This document shows positions 50,715 through 62,772 of a stretch of 64,000 bases of DNA, piece after piece. Position numbers and translations under genes: made by a program. The first letter of the stretch is position 1. Every line of letters begins with the position of its first letter. The stretch comes from Mactra quadrangularis (taxonomy: Eukaryota > Mollusca > Bivalvia > Venerida > Mactridae), in NCBI GenBank assembly GCA_025267735.1, contig CM046298.1, positions 29,519,866 through 29,583,865 on the forward strand, given 5' to 3'. A model generated the notes under the pieces. It was not told the DNA's origin, ran no database searches, and saw nothing but the letters and a program-made list of their open reading frames with translations.

Positions 50715-51192
50715 CTCTATTCAGACCAAGCATAACCTCACAAGACAAATTTATACCACCCAAACCCAAATTCAAATTTAAACTCTACCTCTAAAAGCCT
50801 AACCCACAAGACAAATTTATACCACCCAAACCCAAATTCAATTTTAAACTCTACCTCTAAAAGCCTAACTCACAAGACAAATTTATACCACCCAAACCCA
50901 AATTCAATTTTAAACATTACCTATAACAGCCTAACTCACAAGACAAATTTATACCACCCAAACCCAAATTCAATTTTAAACTCTACCTCTAAAAGCCTAA
51001 CCCACAAGACAAAATTATACCTCCTAAACCCAAATTCAATTTTAAACTCTACCTCTAAAAGCCTAACCCACAAGACAAATTTATACCACCCAAACCCAAA
51101 TTCAATTTTAAACTCTAACTCTAAAAGCCTAACCCACAAGACAAATTTATACCATCCAAACCCAAATTCAATTTTAAACTCTACCTCTAATA
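50715..51192. repeat. 66-bp minisatellite, array 2, about 7 units
   Basis: Same unit as array 1, preceded by the same leader (ATTCCTCTATTCAGACCAAG). Some units carry CCTAACCCACAAG instead of CCTAACTCACAAG, marking a sub-lineage. Confidence 0.93.
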
Positions 51193-51282
51193 GTACAGCG
51201 ACAGAGACAAAAATTAACAAAACAGAGGGTTATATACTTCAAGCTTGGTGAAATATATAAGAGCAGATCTTATCATAACTTT

Positions 51283-51490
51283 GACACTTTCAAAGATAAA
51301 TACACTTTCCTCTAATTTCTGATAGTCCTTAATTTAAACACATGTGGCACTAATGTCTAACTGTCCTAAAGATTTACACATATCAATATTGTCTTATACT
51401 ATCTAAGATAAGCACACTTGTCAATAATGTCTGATATTCTAAAAGATGAACACAATGGCACTATATGTCTGACAGTCTTAATGATCGACA
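51283..51490. repeat. Degenerate relatives of the 38-bp minisatellite
   Basis: Diverged units with CACTAATGTCTAACTGTCC-, AATAATGTCTGATATTCT- and ACTATATGTCTGACAGTCT-type sequences at about 38-65-bp steps. Confidence 0.7.
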
Positions 51491-51948
51491 CACCAGTTGA
51501 CATGAATGAAAGGGAAATAAAGTGTTTCAGCCCAAGTTAAACATACATAATACATAGAAAAATGAAAATCTAACAAGTAAGATTTTTAAAAATTAATAAT
51601 ACATCAAAATAAAATTCTCGGATTAAAAAATACTTGCTAGAACAGTTCCCCTCTGAAACCCTAAGTATTACCGCAAACATTAAGAAAGTCAAACCACAGA
51701 ACAGAAAATGGTCATAAAATGAATTATGCAAAGCTGATAGTAAATTAGTCATACATGTAAAAAGGAGTCAGGCTTGATTAAAGCTTGATCTGAAAAGAAG
51801 TCACCCATGATAAAGTCCCGATCCAAACTTTTTCTACAAGAAAAGTTTAGACTGAGAAATCAGTCATCACAAGTTAGGATGTCTTAATATAAACAGGGTC
51901 CTTGCTTATACTAAGATATCCCTACTAGGAGGTCAAGACAAACTTTGA

Positions 51949-52036
51949 GATTCCTCTATTCAGACCAAGCATAACCTCACAAGACAAATTATACCACCCA
52001 AACCCAAATTCAATTTTAAACTCTACCTCTAAAAGC
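51949..52036. repeat. Single 66-bp unit with its leader
   Basis: The leader ATTCCTCTATTCAGACCAAG is followed by one unit that stops after TACCTCTAAAAGCC. This suggests an ancestral, unexpanded version of the module. Confidence 0.8.
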
Positions 52037-53032
52037 CAGAAAAAATGCTAAACAAAATATATATATATTGAAAATCAGCCGAGTAAATCTAAACTGTTTA
52101 AACAGAGCTTATGCACTTCATTTCCATTTCAAATATGTGAACAGGTGTAAAATTAACACATAACTTAAGGACAATGAATTCAACACATAACACAAAATCA
52201 ATGTCAGCTCCACACAAATGTCACTTTTCTGAGAATGTATACAGTTCCAGGTATGTACATGTTGCCAAGTGGAAAAACCAGCAAGTCTCTCAATTTAACC
52301 ATTCCATTTCCATCCATCTACAGTTATTGTTGAGGCTTGTAACTGGAGTCTGAAAACAAAGTTTCAAACTTAAGCTCTGTTCCAAAAATTGGAAAACAAA
52401 ATGAGATATGAATATCTAGCTTGTCAAGATAAAGTAGTTAATGTTCAAAATCAAATCTTACAATGAAAGTTAACAATACAAAAGCTTTAGTTATGACTGT
52501 ATACAAGCTAGACCATAGGATTACTGTAGAAAATCTAATAATGAAATTTCTAATTATACAAAACTGATATGGTACCTCAGAACTAAAGCCAGATGTAAGC
52601 AAATCAACAATCCAACAAAGCAGGGTAAGATCACAAACATAAGTCCCAACATCACAATTCTACAGAAATGGATTTACAGTTTCACATTAATCACTTGCCA
52701 ATTCACTTGGATATTTGAACAAAGGCGCCTTTTGCTCTCGGATCCAAATATCATGACGCATGAAAAAAGGCTAACTGGTCGAGATCTTAGTTATTGTGAC
52801 ATTCCCTGCCAAGCATAGATTTGTTCAACAGAGTTGTAAACAATTGATGAAAAAAGTGGTTCCAAACACTCATTTTAGTTATTGGATAATCAATTGATAT
52901 GTTTTCTAGGTGAAAATAGAAAGATCTAATTGAAATAACAATACTCTCCTTGGCTCATTGTAGCTCTGTATGTTCTCAATAGTGAAGTCAACAACCATTA
53001 TCTACCCAATCTCAACATTCCACAGAACATAC
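52037..53032. other. Non-coding spacer
   Basis: AT-rich; no gene, RNA or known repeat supported. Confidence 0.45.
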
Positions 53033-53249
53033 CAGTATGAAAAAACCATTTTTATTTGGCATCATTTCCATATTATGTTCTTCTACCACTTCATTACACT
53101 ACACTGAAACCATGAATACAGTGTAAGGCTGAAATTCAATACAAGTTGACAGACTGTCCAAACTTGAAATGGTGACCAAAATAGTTAGTGAAACAGAGCA
53201 AAACCTAATACTTGCGACTGTTCACTAACAGTGAAATTTGCTGTCCAGA
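53033..53249. repeat. Left flank of the 227-bp array, duplicated at 56186-56515
   Basis: Segments such as CAACATTCCACAGAACATAC, AATACAAGTTGACAGACTGT and GTGAAACAGAGCAAAACCTA recur, diverged, to the right of the array. A [flank + unit] module was therefore duplicated before the core expanded. Confidence 0.75.
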
Positions 53250-56060
53250 GAGGTGTGCAATGACAGCTACAAGCTAACGACAAGCCTAACAGCTGCAGAG
53301 ATATGGAAACACCATCATCTCTATAACTTCACACCAAGGATATGTATTAGTTTCCTGGCATGCAGTTGGTTCTCGATGTTTGTGGTAACCTGGCCATATT
53401 GTCTGTAAATACGTGCAAAATAACACATGTGCCACTGGATACAAACAACTAAAACTGCTGTCTATAGAGGGAGGAATGCATTGACAGCTTCAAGCTAACG
53501 ACAAGCCTAACAGCTGCAGAGATATGGAAACACACTACAATCTCATAAACTTCACACCAAGAATATGTATCAGTTTCCTGGCATGAAGATGACTCGATCT
53601 AGATGTTTGTAGTAACTGGACCATACTGTCTGTAAATCCAAGCAAAATAACGAATGTGCAACTGGATACAAACAAGGAAAATTGCTGTCCATAGAGGTAG
53701 GAATGCATTGACAGCTACAAGCTAACGACAAGCCTAACAGCTGCAGAGATATGGAAACACACCACAATCTCATAAACTTCACACCAAGAATATGTATCAG
53801 TTTCCTGGCATGAAGATGACTCGATCTAGATGTTTGTAGTAACTGGACCATACTGTCTGTAAATCCGAGCAAAATAACAAATGTGCAACTGGATACAAAC
53901 AAGGAAAACTGCTGTCCATAGAGGTAGGAATGCATTGACAGCTACAAGCTAACGACAAGCCTAACAGCTGCAGAGATATGAAAACACACCATAATCTCAT
54001 AAACGTCACACCAAGAATATGTATCAGTTTCCTGACATGAAGATGACTCAATCTAGATGTTTGTAGTAACTGGACCATACTGTTTGTAAATCCGAGCAAA
54101 ATAACAAATGTGCAACTGGATACAAACAAGGAAAATTGTTGTCCATAGAGGTAGGAATGCATTGACAGCTACAAGCTAACGACAAGCCTAACAGCTGCAG
54201 AGATATGGAAACACACCACAATCTCATAAACTTCACACCAAGAATATGTATCAGTTTCCTGGCATGAAGATGACTCGATCTAGATGTTTGTAGTAACTGG
54301 ACCATACTGTCTGTAAATCCGAGCAAAATAACAAATGTGCAACTGGATACAAACAAGGAAAATTGCTGTCCATAGAGGTAGGAATGCATTGACAGCTACA
54401 AGCTAACGACAAGCCTAACAGCTGCAGAGATATGGAAACACACCACAATCTCATAAACTTCACACCAAGAATATGTATCAGTTTCCTGGCATGAAGATGA
54501 CTCGATCTAGATGTTTGTAGTAACTGGACCATACTGTCTGTAAATCCGAGCAAAATAACAAATGTGCAACTGGATACCAACAAGGAAAACTGCTGTCCAT
54601 AGAGGTAGGAATGCATTGACAGCTACAAACTAACGACAAGCCTAACAGCTGCAGAGATATGGAAACACACCACAATCTCATAAACTTCACACCAAGAATA
54701 TGTATCAGTTTCCTGGCATGAAGATGACTCGATCTAGATGTTTGTAGTAACTGGACCATACTGTCTGTAAATCCGAGCAAAATAACAAATGTGCAACTGG
54801 ATACAAACAAGAAAAATTGCTGTCCATAGAGGTAGGAATGCATTGACAGCTACAAGCTAACGACAAGCCTAACAGCTGCAGAGATATGGAAACACACCAC
54901 AATCTCATAAACTTCACACCAAGAATATGTATCAGTTTCCTGGCATGAAGATGACTCGATCAAGATGTTTGTAGTAACTGGACCATACTGTCTGTAAATC
55001 CGAGCAAAATAACAAATATGCAACTGGATACCAACAAGGAAAACTGCTGTCCATAGAGGTAGGAATGCATTGACAGCTACAAACTAACGACAAGCCTAAC
55101 AGCTGCAGAGATATGGAAACACACCACAATCTCATAAACTTCACACCAAGAATATGTATCAGTTTCCTGGCATGAAGATGACTCGATCTAGATGTTTGTA
55201 GTAACTGGACCATACTGTCTGTAAATCCGAGCAAAATAACAAATGTGCAACTGGATACAAACAAGGAAAATTGCTGTCCATAGAGGTAGGAATGCATTGA
55301 CAGCTACAAGCTAACGACAAGCCTAACAGCTGCAGAGATATGGAAACACACCACAATCTCATAAACTTCACACCAAGAATATGTATCAGTTTCCTGGCAT
55401 GAAGATGACTTGATCTAGATGTTTGTAGTAACTGGACCATACTGTCTGTAAATCCGAGCAAAATAACAAATGTGCAACTGGATACCAACAAGGAAAACTG
55501 CTGTCCATAGAGGTAGGAATGCATTGACAGCTACAAGCTAACGACAAGCCTAACAGCTGCAGAGATATGGAAACACACCACAATCTCATAAACTTCACAC
55601 CAAGAATATGTATCAGTTTCCTGGCATGAAGATGACTCGATCTAGATGTTTGTAGTAACTGGACCATACTGTCTGTAAATCCAAGCAAAATAACAAATGT
55701 GCAACTGGATACAAACAAGGAAAATTGCTGTCCATAGAGGTAGGAATGCAGTGACAGCTACAAGCTAACGACAAGCCTAACAGCTGCAGAGATATGGAAA
55801 CACACCACAATCTCATAAACTTCACACCAAGAATATGTATCAGTTTACTGGCATGAAGATGACTCGATCTAGATGTTTGTAGTAACTGGACCATACTGTC
55901 TGTAAATCCGAGCAAAATAACAATAGGCAACTGGATACAAACAAGGTAAATTGCTGTCCATAGAGGTAGGAATGCATTGACAGCTACAAGCTAACGACAA
56001 GCCTAACAGCTGCAGAGATATGGAAACACACCACCATCTCTATACTTTCACGCTGGGAAT
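53250..56060. repeat. 227-bp tandem repeat array, about 12 units
   Basis: Unit landmarks are GCTGTCCATAGAGGTAGGAA, GACAGCTACAAGCTAACGAC, AACAGCTGCAGAGATATGGA and CACCAAGAATATGTATCAGT. Copies step by 227 bp (53570, 53797, 54251, 54478 and so on). Core units are nearly identical, while the first and last are clearly diverged. 227 is not a multiple of three, so the repeated 121-codon minus-strand frames overlap from copy to copy and are artefacts. Confidence 0.95.
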
Positions 56061-56515
56061 AAGTTACAGTCCCTGGCATAAAGATTGTTCTAGATGTAGT
56101 ACAATGTGAAAAGGATTTTTCCTATGGATAATGATTTATTATATTACCTATTGGACCAACCATGTTTATTCTACTGTAGCTCAACATTCCAAATAATATA
56201 CCTATGTTACAATAACCATTTTTATTCATTACCATTTCCATATTATTTTTTGACCAACCATGTTTATTCTACTGCATCTTATCATTCAAATAAACGTACC
56301 AATTTAAACAAAACCATTTCTATTCATAATCATTTCCAAATCTTCTTCCTAAAGACCTACTAATACTACATAGAAACAATGCATACAGTTAATCAATGAA
56401 ATACAACACAAGTTGACAAACTGTCCAAACTTGAGTTTATGACCAGTATGATAGTGACCAACATAGTCAGTGAAACAGAGCAAAATCTCATACTTGCAAC
56501 TGTTCACAAACAATG
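56061..56515. repeat. Right flank of the 227-bp array
   Basis: Contains an internal doubling (CCAACCATGTTTATTCTACT near 56157 and 56255) and the diverged copy of the left flank (GTGAAACAGAGCAAAATCTC near 56470). Confidence 0.65.
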
Positions 56516-56905
56516 AAAATTGCTGTCAAAAGAAGGGCACATTGACAGCTACAATAAAGCCAAGGACAAGCCTAAAAGCTGCAGAGAAATGGTAACACAC
56601 CATTATCCCTTTACCATCACATGCAGAATAAGTAACAGTTTTCAAGCATGAAGATGGTTCTTAATGTATATAGTAACCTGGCCATATTGTTTGTAAATCC
56701 GTGCAAAAACATATGTGCAACTGGATACAAACTATACAAATGCTGTCTGTAGTTAAAGGCAATGACAGCTATATGTATAAAGATGGCTCTATGAAAAAAG
56801 GGACCTAAACATAAATTGTCTGTAAAACAGTGCCAAATAATACATGTGCAACTGAATACAAACTATACAATACTGTCAGAAGAGAAGTGCAATAACAGTA
56901 ATGTA
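56516..56905. repeat. Diverged outlying units of the 227-bp repeat
   Basis: 56516-56760 is a recognisable but decayed unit (GACAAGCCTAAAAGCTGCAG; CTGGCCATATTGTTTGTAAA). A shorter remnant follows at 56810-56905 (GTGCAACTGAATACAAACTA). Confidence 0.75.
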
Positions 56906-57116
56906 TATAAATGGTTATACAAGTATGTACAGTAAAACTCAGATATAACATACTCGCTGGGCCATAGAAAAAAGGTATGTTAAAACTGAGGTATACTAGA
57001 TATGATATATATAAGGATGAAAAACGGGCCAGACAAAATGCCAGAAAAAATGGTATGTTTTAACTGAGTGTATGTTCTAACCAATTATGTTATATCAAGA
57101 GTTTTACTGAAGTAAA

Positions 57117-57812
57117 TTCACATAATCAATACATCAACAACATTACACACAATTCATTCATCAACAATCATACACACAATTCATTCATCAACAAACATAC
57201 ACACAATCCATACATCAACAATCATACACACAATCCATACATCAACAATCATACACACAATTCATTCATCAACAAACAAACACACAATCCATACATCAAC
57301 AATCATACACACAATTCATTCATCAACAAACATACACACAATCCATACATCAACAATCATACACACAATTCATTCATCAACAAACAAACACACAATCCAT
57401 ACATCAACAATCAAACACACAATCCATACATCAACAATCATACACACAATTCATTCATCAACAAACACACACACAATTCATTCATCAACAAACATACACA
57501 CAATCCATACATCAACAAACATACACACAATCCACACATCAACAAACATACACACAATTAATTCATCAACAAACATACACACAATCCATACATCAACAAA
57601 CATACACACAATTCATTCGTCAACAAACATACACACAATCCATACATCAACAATCATACACACAATTCATTCATCAACAAACATACACACAATTCATTCA
57701 TCAACAAACATACACACAATTCATTCATCAACAATCATACACACAATCCATACATCAACAAACATACACATAATCCATTCATCAACAAACATACAAACAA
57801 TCCATACATCCA
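57117..57812. repeat. 27-bp minisatellite, about 26 units
   Basis: The unit CATACACACAATTCATTCAT plus CAACAAA alternates with variants (CCATACAT; CAACAAT). The 27-bp step is nine codons and keeps part of the minus strand open, but I see no gene. Confidence 0.95.
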
Positions 57813-57833
57813 AAACCTGACCATGTCCCGATT

Positions 57834-57938
57834 GACCAAATAAGGGGTAATGAGAGGATACAATAAACTGAACAAAAAAGGGGTAATGAGAGGATACAAT
57901 TAACTGACCAAAAAGGGGTAATGAGAGGATAAAATAAA
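57834..57938. repeat. 36-bp tandem repeat, 3 units
   Basis: Three copies of a unit containing AGGGGTAATGAGAGGATACA with small length differences. Confidence 0.9.
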
Positions 57939-58412
57939 TATGCAAGAAATTTTAAGGAAGATACACTAGCTGAACATACATGTTAAGCAAGACCAGAATC
58001 GCATGCATTTTAAGCTCTAACATATATAGTTAAATAATCATTTGTGCTTATATTGTCCCAGCTAGGGAAATTCTAACACTGGAGAGAAAAAGATAAAAAA
58101 AAACTGGAAGAAAAATTATGAATTTTACAAAATAATCTCAAATTAAAACATCTAAATATGAATAGGACCCTTATCCATAATCAGATATTCCAAAAAGGAT
58201 TTTTTGACTAACTAGGTCAATTATTAATACAAGCCAAATAATATCATCACCTCGCTAGGCTAACACAAACTCAAATAAGCAATTTAATAAATATATGTTT
58301 TATTTCAAAATACAATTAAATTCATGCCTTGTTCAGCATCCATGATTCAGAAAGTGTATCAACCCTATTTTAACTTAACATATCTATAATCTATCTAACA
58401 TCATTTCAAACA
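57939..58412. other. Non-coding spacer, possible 3' UTR of the gene ending at 58631
   Basis: On the minus strand an AATAAA (58304-58299) lies about 330 nt downstream of the stop codon at 58631 and could be its poly(A) signal. Otherwise AT-rich with nothing recognised. Confidence 0.4.
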
Positions 58413-58620
58413 AAATGTAACCAGTGCATCTGTAACCATGATCCTAGACTAATCTCAGATATAACCAGTAATCAATAACAATATCAATCTTACAATACCA
58501 ATTACCATAAAAACCAAAATGTAACCATTGCATCTGTAACCACAATCCTAGACTAATCTTATATATAACCAGTAATCAATAACAATATCTATCTAACAAT
58601 ACCAATAACCATAACAATCT
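58413..58620. repeat. Two-copy tandem duplication, about 105 bp
   Basis: AAAATGTAACCAGTGCATCT and AAAATGTAACCATTGCATCT start two similar units, each with ATCCTAGACTAATCT and AACCAGTAATCAATAACAAT. Confidence 0.85.
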
Positions 58621-58630
58621 AACATTATAC

Positions 58631-59346
58631 TCAATCCAAGTACTCGGAAAGAGCTACCATTCTCCGGGCATCAGGACACCTCACATGGGTCAACTGCAAT
58701 GCCCACCAAACCTGAAAGGGATCAGTACAATGAAGACCAAGGGTAACATCAACTGGACCATCACAAACCTCATCATCAACAGAACCAACACCATCACCCT
58801 CACAAACAGAAACATCCTCACACACACTAACATCAGCCTCACAAACAGGAACATCCTCAAACACACCAACATCATCAACAAAGGCAGAAACATCCTCACA
58901 CAAAGGAACAGCGGGCAGGGGAACAGCAGGAGTAGAAACAAAAACAACCTCCCTGACGGGTACCAGAGCATCCGTCCACACACGACCCTCACACAAAGGA
59001 ACAACGGGCAGGGGAACAGCAGGAGCAGAAACAAAAACAACCTCCCTAACAGGCACCAGAACATCCGTCCACAAACGACCACGACCACCATCCTCAGAAA
59101 CAACACATCCCTCCACAAGACTCTCACCAACACATCCCTCCACAAGACTCTCACCAACACATCCCTCCACAAGACTCTCACCAACACATCCCTCCACAAG
59201 ACTCTCACCAACACATCCCTCCACCTCACTCAAGACACAAGAAGTAACAGGTACCTCATACTCACAAGCAGCAGAAGCAGAAGCATCTACAACCACATCT
59301 ACAACACCATCCACACAAGATCCATCACCAGGTACCATCACCACAT
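58631..59346 (-). CDS. Candidate terminal exon, Val/Cys/Asp/Glu-rich repetitive protein
   Basis: An acceptor (AATCTATTACAG) precedes 59346. The frame then runs open for 238 codons to TGA at 58631-58633. The first Met is not a convincing start, so this reads as a last exon. Features in order: an acidic, Val-rich segment; about four nine-residue repeats of the form VEGCVGESL; two copies of a 31-residue repeat (WTDVLVPVREVVFV, then PAVPLP-VPLCE); an acidic Cys/Val stretch (VCEDVSVCEGD); and a complex C-terminus, LHCTDPFQVWWALQLTHVRC then PDARRMVALSEYLD, which looks like genuine folded protein. I recognise no family. Caution: this low-complexity stretch is also open in another minus frame and on the plus strand, so coding rests on the acceptor, the non-repetitive C-terminus and a possible downstream poly(A) signal. 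No upstream exon was identified. Confidence 0.45.
59105..59224. repeat. 27-bp in-frame tandem repeat inside the candidate exon
   Basis: ACATCCCTCCACAAGACTCT plus CACCAAC repeats four times with almost no change. It adds nine residues per unit without shifting the frame. Confidence 0.93.
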
Positions 59347-60369
59347 CTGTAATAGATTAATAAATACTAAATACTAATGATTTACAACTAAAGTCAACAT
59401 TCACATCAGTAGTCTTCAGAAAAAAACCTGCTTAATAAATATTGCAGTTTTTTTTAAAATGGAATTAATAAAAAAATAATAATTCATTTTTCCAGGAATG
59501 ATGAAATATCAACTGTGTCAGATCCAAACAATTAACTTTAATACTTCCACTACAAAAATAATTTGTTGAATATTCAGCATTATCAGAAATCATTAACTAA
59601 GAAGTCACTTGGTGCATAACTAATTTATATTAGTGTTTTATGTTGATCATTTTTAATGGTTAACATCGATTTATTTTAGTCATGCACTAGGACATACTCG
59701 CGTAAAGAAAAACAGCTACGTATCATCAAAACTATGCTCAGAAAATTATAAATATTCATTCAAAAACCTTAACTTCAAACCATGATTACCATCAAATATA
59801 TTGATCAATGTTCAGAGTTGAAGAATGCTAACATATTCAGACTAGCAAAGGTTTAAATTCATCTAAAAATTGAAAGAAAATATCACAACTCAGACTTAAA
59901 ACTAACACTAGCAGTCAGTAAGCACAAAGAAAAACAAATTATTTGAAATATTTGAACTTAAGATTTTCAACCAATAGAAATCTTGTCCATAAATTCTAAG
60001 TTTAGGGGAAATAATTATGAAACAAATTTGTGTCAGAGTAATTTATCCAACTACATATCATGCCGGTGATGATAATCAACATATTTAATGTTAAGGTTCC
60101 TTAAGAAATAAAGAAGTTCAAGAGAAAAAGTAATATATCAAATTCAAGGGCAGATAATTCTAAAATATTACATTCAAAGTTTTGAACTTAGTTACATAAG
60201 ATGTAGTTTGATAATGAGAAAATACATTTAAAGTTTGAACTTGATACCTTTAATAAATAAAAGTTATACTAAAAACAGTTTATGGTACATAAACTTAAAT
60301 AACGGATTTATGTATGAAATGAAAATGTTAAATTATAATTGAATTAAATTTAAATCTGAATGAAATTAA
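59347..60369. other. AT-rich spacer or intron
   Basis: No upstream exon of the candidate gene at 58631-59346 could be recognised on the minus strand; nothing else supported. Confidence 0.4.
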
Positions 60370-61205
60370 AAAATTCTTGGAATGATCATCACTATCAATA
60401 ATTGTTAAAGGATAGCCTATCAAGATATATCAGTTTTATCAGAAGATATGTTGATTAAATTATAAATAAATTTAATTTTAAAACAAACAAAATTAAAAAA
60501 TCTTGAAATGATCATCACTATCAATAATTGCAAAAGGATAACAAATCAAGATATAGTATCAATAATTGCAAAAGGATAACCTATCAAGATATATCAGTTT
60601 AATCAGAAGCAATATTAATTAAATTATAATTAAATTTAATTTTAAAGCAAAAAAAACCTCTTGAAATGATCATCACTATCACTTGCAAAAGGATAACCTA
60701 TCTAGATATATCAGTTTAATCAGAAGCAATATTATTTAAATTATAATTAAATTTAATTTTAAAACCAACAAAAATAAAAAAAATCTTGAAATGATCATCA
60801 CTATCAATAATTGCAAAAGGATAACCTATCTAGATATATCAGTTTAATCAGAAGCAATATTAATTAAATTATAATTAAATTTAATTTTAAAGCAAAAAAA
60901 AACTCTTGAAATGATCATCACTATTAATAATTGCAGAAGGATAACCTATCAAGATATATCAGTTTAATCAGAAGCAATATTGATTAAATTATAATTAAAT
61001 TTAATTTTAAAGCAAAAAATAAAAAAAGATCTTGAAATTATCATCACTATCAATAATTGCAAAAGTATAACCTATCAAGATATATCAGTTTAATCAGAAG
61101 CAATATCAATTAAATTCAATTTTAAAACAGACAAACATAAAAAATTCAAGAATCATCACTATCAATAATTGCAAAAGAATAACCTATCAAGATATATATC
61201 AGTCA
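60370..61205. repeat. AT-rich tandem repeat, about 120 bp, 7 units
   Basis: TCTTGAAATGATCATCACTA starts units at about 60374, 60501, 60659, 60784, 60904 and 61031, with a decayed last unit near 61147. Other landmarks are AATTGCAAAAGGATAACCTA and TCAGTTTAATCAGAAGCAAT. Unit length varies from 116 to 158 bp because of a partial internal duplication near 60556. Confidence 0.88.
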
Positions 61206-62049
61206 AACCTGAATAAGTTTTAAATAATTTCAGTAATATCAAACATAACAATGCCATGCAGCTAAGAGATTTAAAATAAAATTAAAATTATGTAAGAAGA
61301 CAAACCTAACTAAATTGTTTGCTTCAATGTAAGAATGTACAAGAGTAATACATGTATATCTTTAACAATTACCACAGTCAATAATATCTAAGGGAAGAAC
61401 GCTAACATAATTAGATATGAGCTGTTCTGATTAGTCAAGATTAAGATTTTAGCCAAATACTAAGAATAACACTGGATACATGTAAATAACCGAACTAATA
61501 TGATACATACTGTCCAAAATAACTAAAGGTTAACCTATTTATAACTGCATTAATTATTTCTTGTCATTCTTAAAATCAATTAAAATAATCAAAGCACTGG
61601 AGTGCTGAAGGAACGATGTCCTGAACTTATTTTTTGATTAAAGAATATATTATTATGTATATATCTATAAAATAATGTATTAAGTATCAATTAACAGAAT
61701 TTAACAAAAGCATATAGCACTAGACTTCTCAAGTGGTTTGCTCATGGCAAGGTTTATCTTACTTTATCAAACAAAATAAACCAGTCAAAGAATTAATTTT
61801 CATCAACACATTTTAGGGTCATGTACAGCAGCCATCTCACCAATCCAAAGATTATTCTGGACTATTTTCTTTAACCAAAAGGAGCTGACAACTTCTCATT
61901 TTTGGTTATCAATGGGTATTTTTTAACGAGATCGTTGATATTTTCGTTAAAATTTTAAACATTTAGTGTGAAATGACAAGCTGAATTTTTTCACAAAAAA
62001 TTGACTTTCTAACAATTCATTTAAGGTTTTCCCCCAAGTACTTAAGCTC
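61206..62049. other. AT-rich spacer
   Basis: No supported feature up to the second 0.7-kb block. Confidence 0.45.
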
Positions 62050-62757
62050 TTTTGCATCAAGCTACATTCCCATTTTTGTTCACGAATATTTTAATTCAAA
62101 TTAACGTTTTGCACTTGCAATTTATTCACAATAAAAATTACTCTAAGAATCGTCTATTTCCTATAAATATTTGAATGTATAAAGTTACGTACACACTTAT
62201 ACATATTCATTCCAAATTATAATCAAACTCTATAACTTAAAATCACTCAAGTGAACTTTAAATGTGACACTTTGAAGACGACAACGTCATATCGCCGTAT
62301 ATTAAACATCCGGTAAGTGTATTAGACATATCCAAGGTATACAGACGATCCGTCCCCAAGACTATTCGCCCCTTGACGATCCATCCCCGTATGGTACCGT
62401 AACTCTAGCCACTGCTTAATATAATTCGATCATTTAATATAGTTTATTACTATCGAAATAAATATGTTACGCATATAACAGGCATTGTCAAAAACATCGT
62501 AGGCTCTTTTTACTCCAACAAGTATATAATCATTGCAGTTGTCACGGGTTGAGTTGTCTACGGGTTGAGTTGTCCCGTCTCCATTGAAAAATTTATATGT
62601 CCTGAGAGTAACCTCCCTTTTCCTGAAGAGTTTCAAGAACGACAACACAAGCCAGCGTTGTATTACATTTAAATGAGATGTTAATAAGTTTCACGCTTGA
62701 ACTACGCCTCTTTGTCTATGTTGAAAATTGTTGAAGCGTAAAAAAGAGTAATCTTAT
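62050..62757. repeat. Dispersed 0.7-kb repeat, copy 2
   Basis: The 708-bp partner of 26740-27435, with the same two ends. Differences seen: G/A in AAAATC(G/A)CTCAAG, G/A in TCCCC(G/A)AGAC, A/T in ATAAT(A/T)CGATC, A/C in TTTCA(A/C)GCTTG, and a 12-bp insertion AATCATTGCAGT (or equivalent) at about 62527. Here both flanks are unique DNA. I see no convincing target-site duplication. Confidence 0.95.
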
Positions 62758-62772
62758 ACTTTCTTGTTACCA

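Larger units (their letters stand above)
47380..52036. repeat. Modular duplicated region with interleaved minisatellites
   Basis: Several distinct modules recur here. Module A (about 47380-47660 and 49380-49690) includes CAGCTATTTTAGT and GATAGCCATACCAT. Module C (about 48840-49000, 50590-50735 and 51835-51975) includes ATAAACAGGGTCCTTGCTTA and CCCTACTAGGAGGTCAAGAC. Around them lie 38-bp and 66-bp minisatellites in three places each or fewer. The order is A, B(38), C, A, D(66), C, D, B, C, D. The pattern fits repeated unequal exchange or segmental duplication of units of 1-2 kb. No coding potential is supported. The 94-codon ORF at 50936-51220 is just the 66-bp (22-codon) repeat being open on the minus strand. 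Confidence 0.85.

Noticed and set aside
50936..51220. 94-codon minus-strand ORF with a 22-residue repeat
   Set aside because: It is the 66-bp minisatellite read in an open frame; sister arrays of the same repeat are not similarly open.
53570..55930. Series of 105- to 121-codon minus-strand ORFs
   Set aside because: They repeat with the 227-bp tandem unit and overlap each other in different frames; there is no gene structure.
58685..59377. 230-codon plus-strand ORF (Asn/Thr-rich)
   Set aside because: Shadow of the low-complexity stretch. The minus-strand frame has an acceptor, a sensible C-terminus and a stop, while this one has a homopolymer-like Thr/Asn composition and crosses the predicted splice acceptor.
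26740..62757. The two 0.7-kb blocks as LTRs of a 35-kb retroelement
   Set aside because: The ends are not TG...CA, no gag-pol-like coding or primer-binding site lies between, and the interior is ordinary mixed DNA with unrelated transposons.
62050..62757. The 0.7-kb block as a Helitron
   Set aside because: No 5' TC, no 3' hairpin followed by CTRR at the block end, and no A|T insertion site could be shown; the nearby hairpin lies outside the block.
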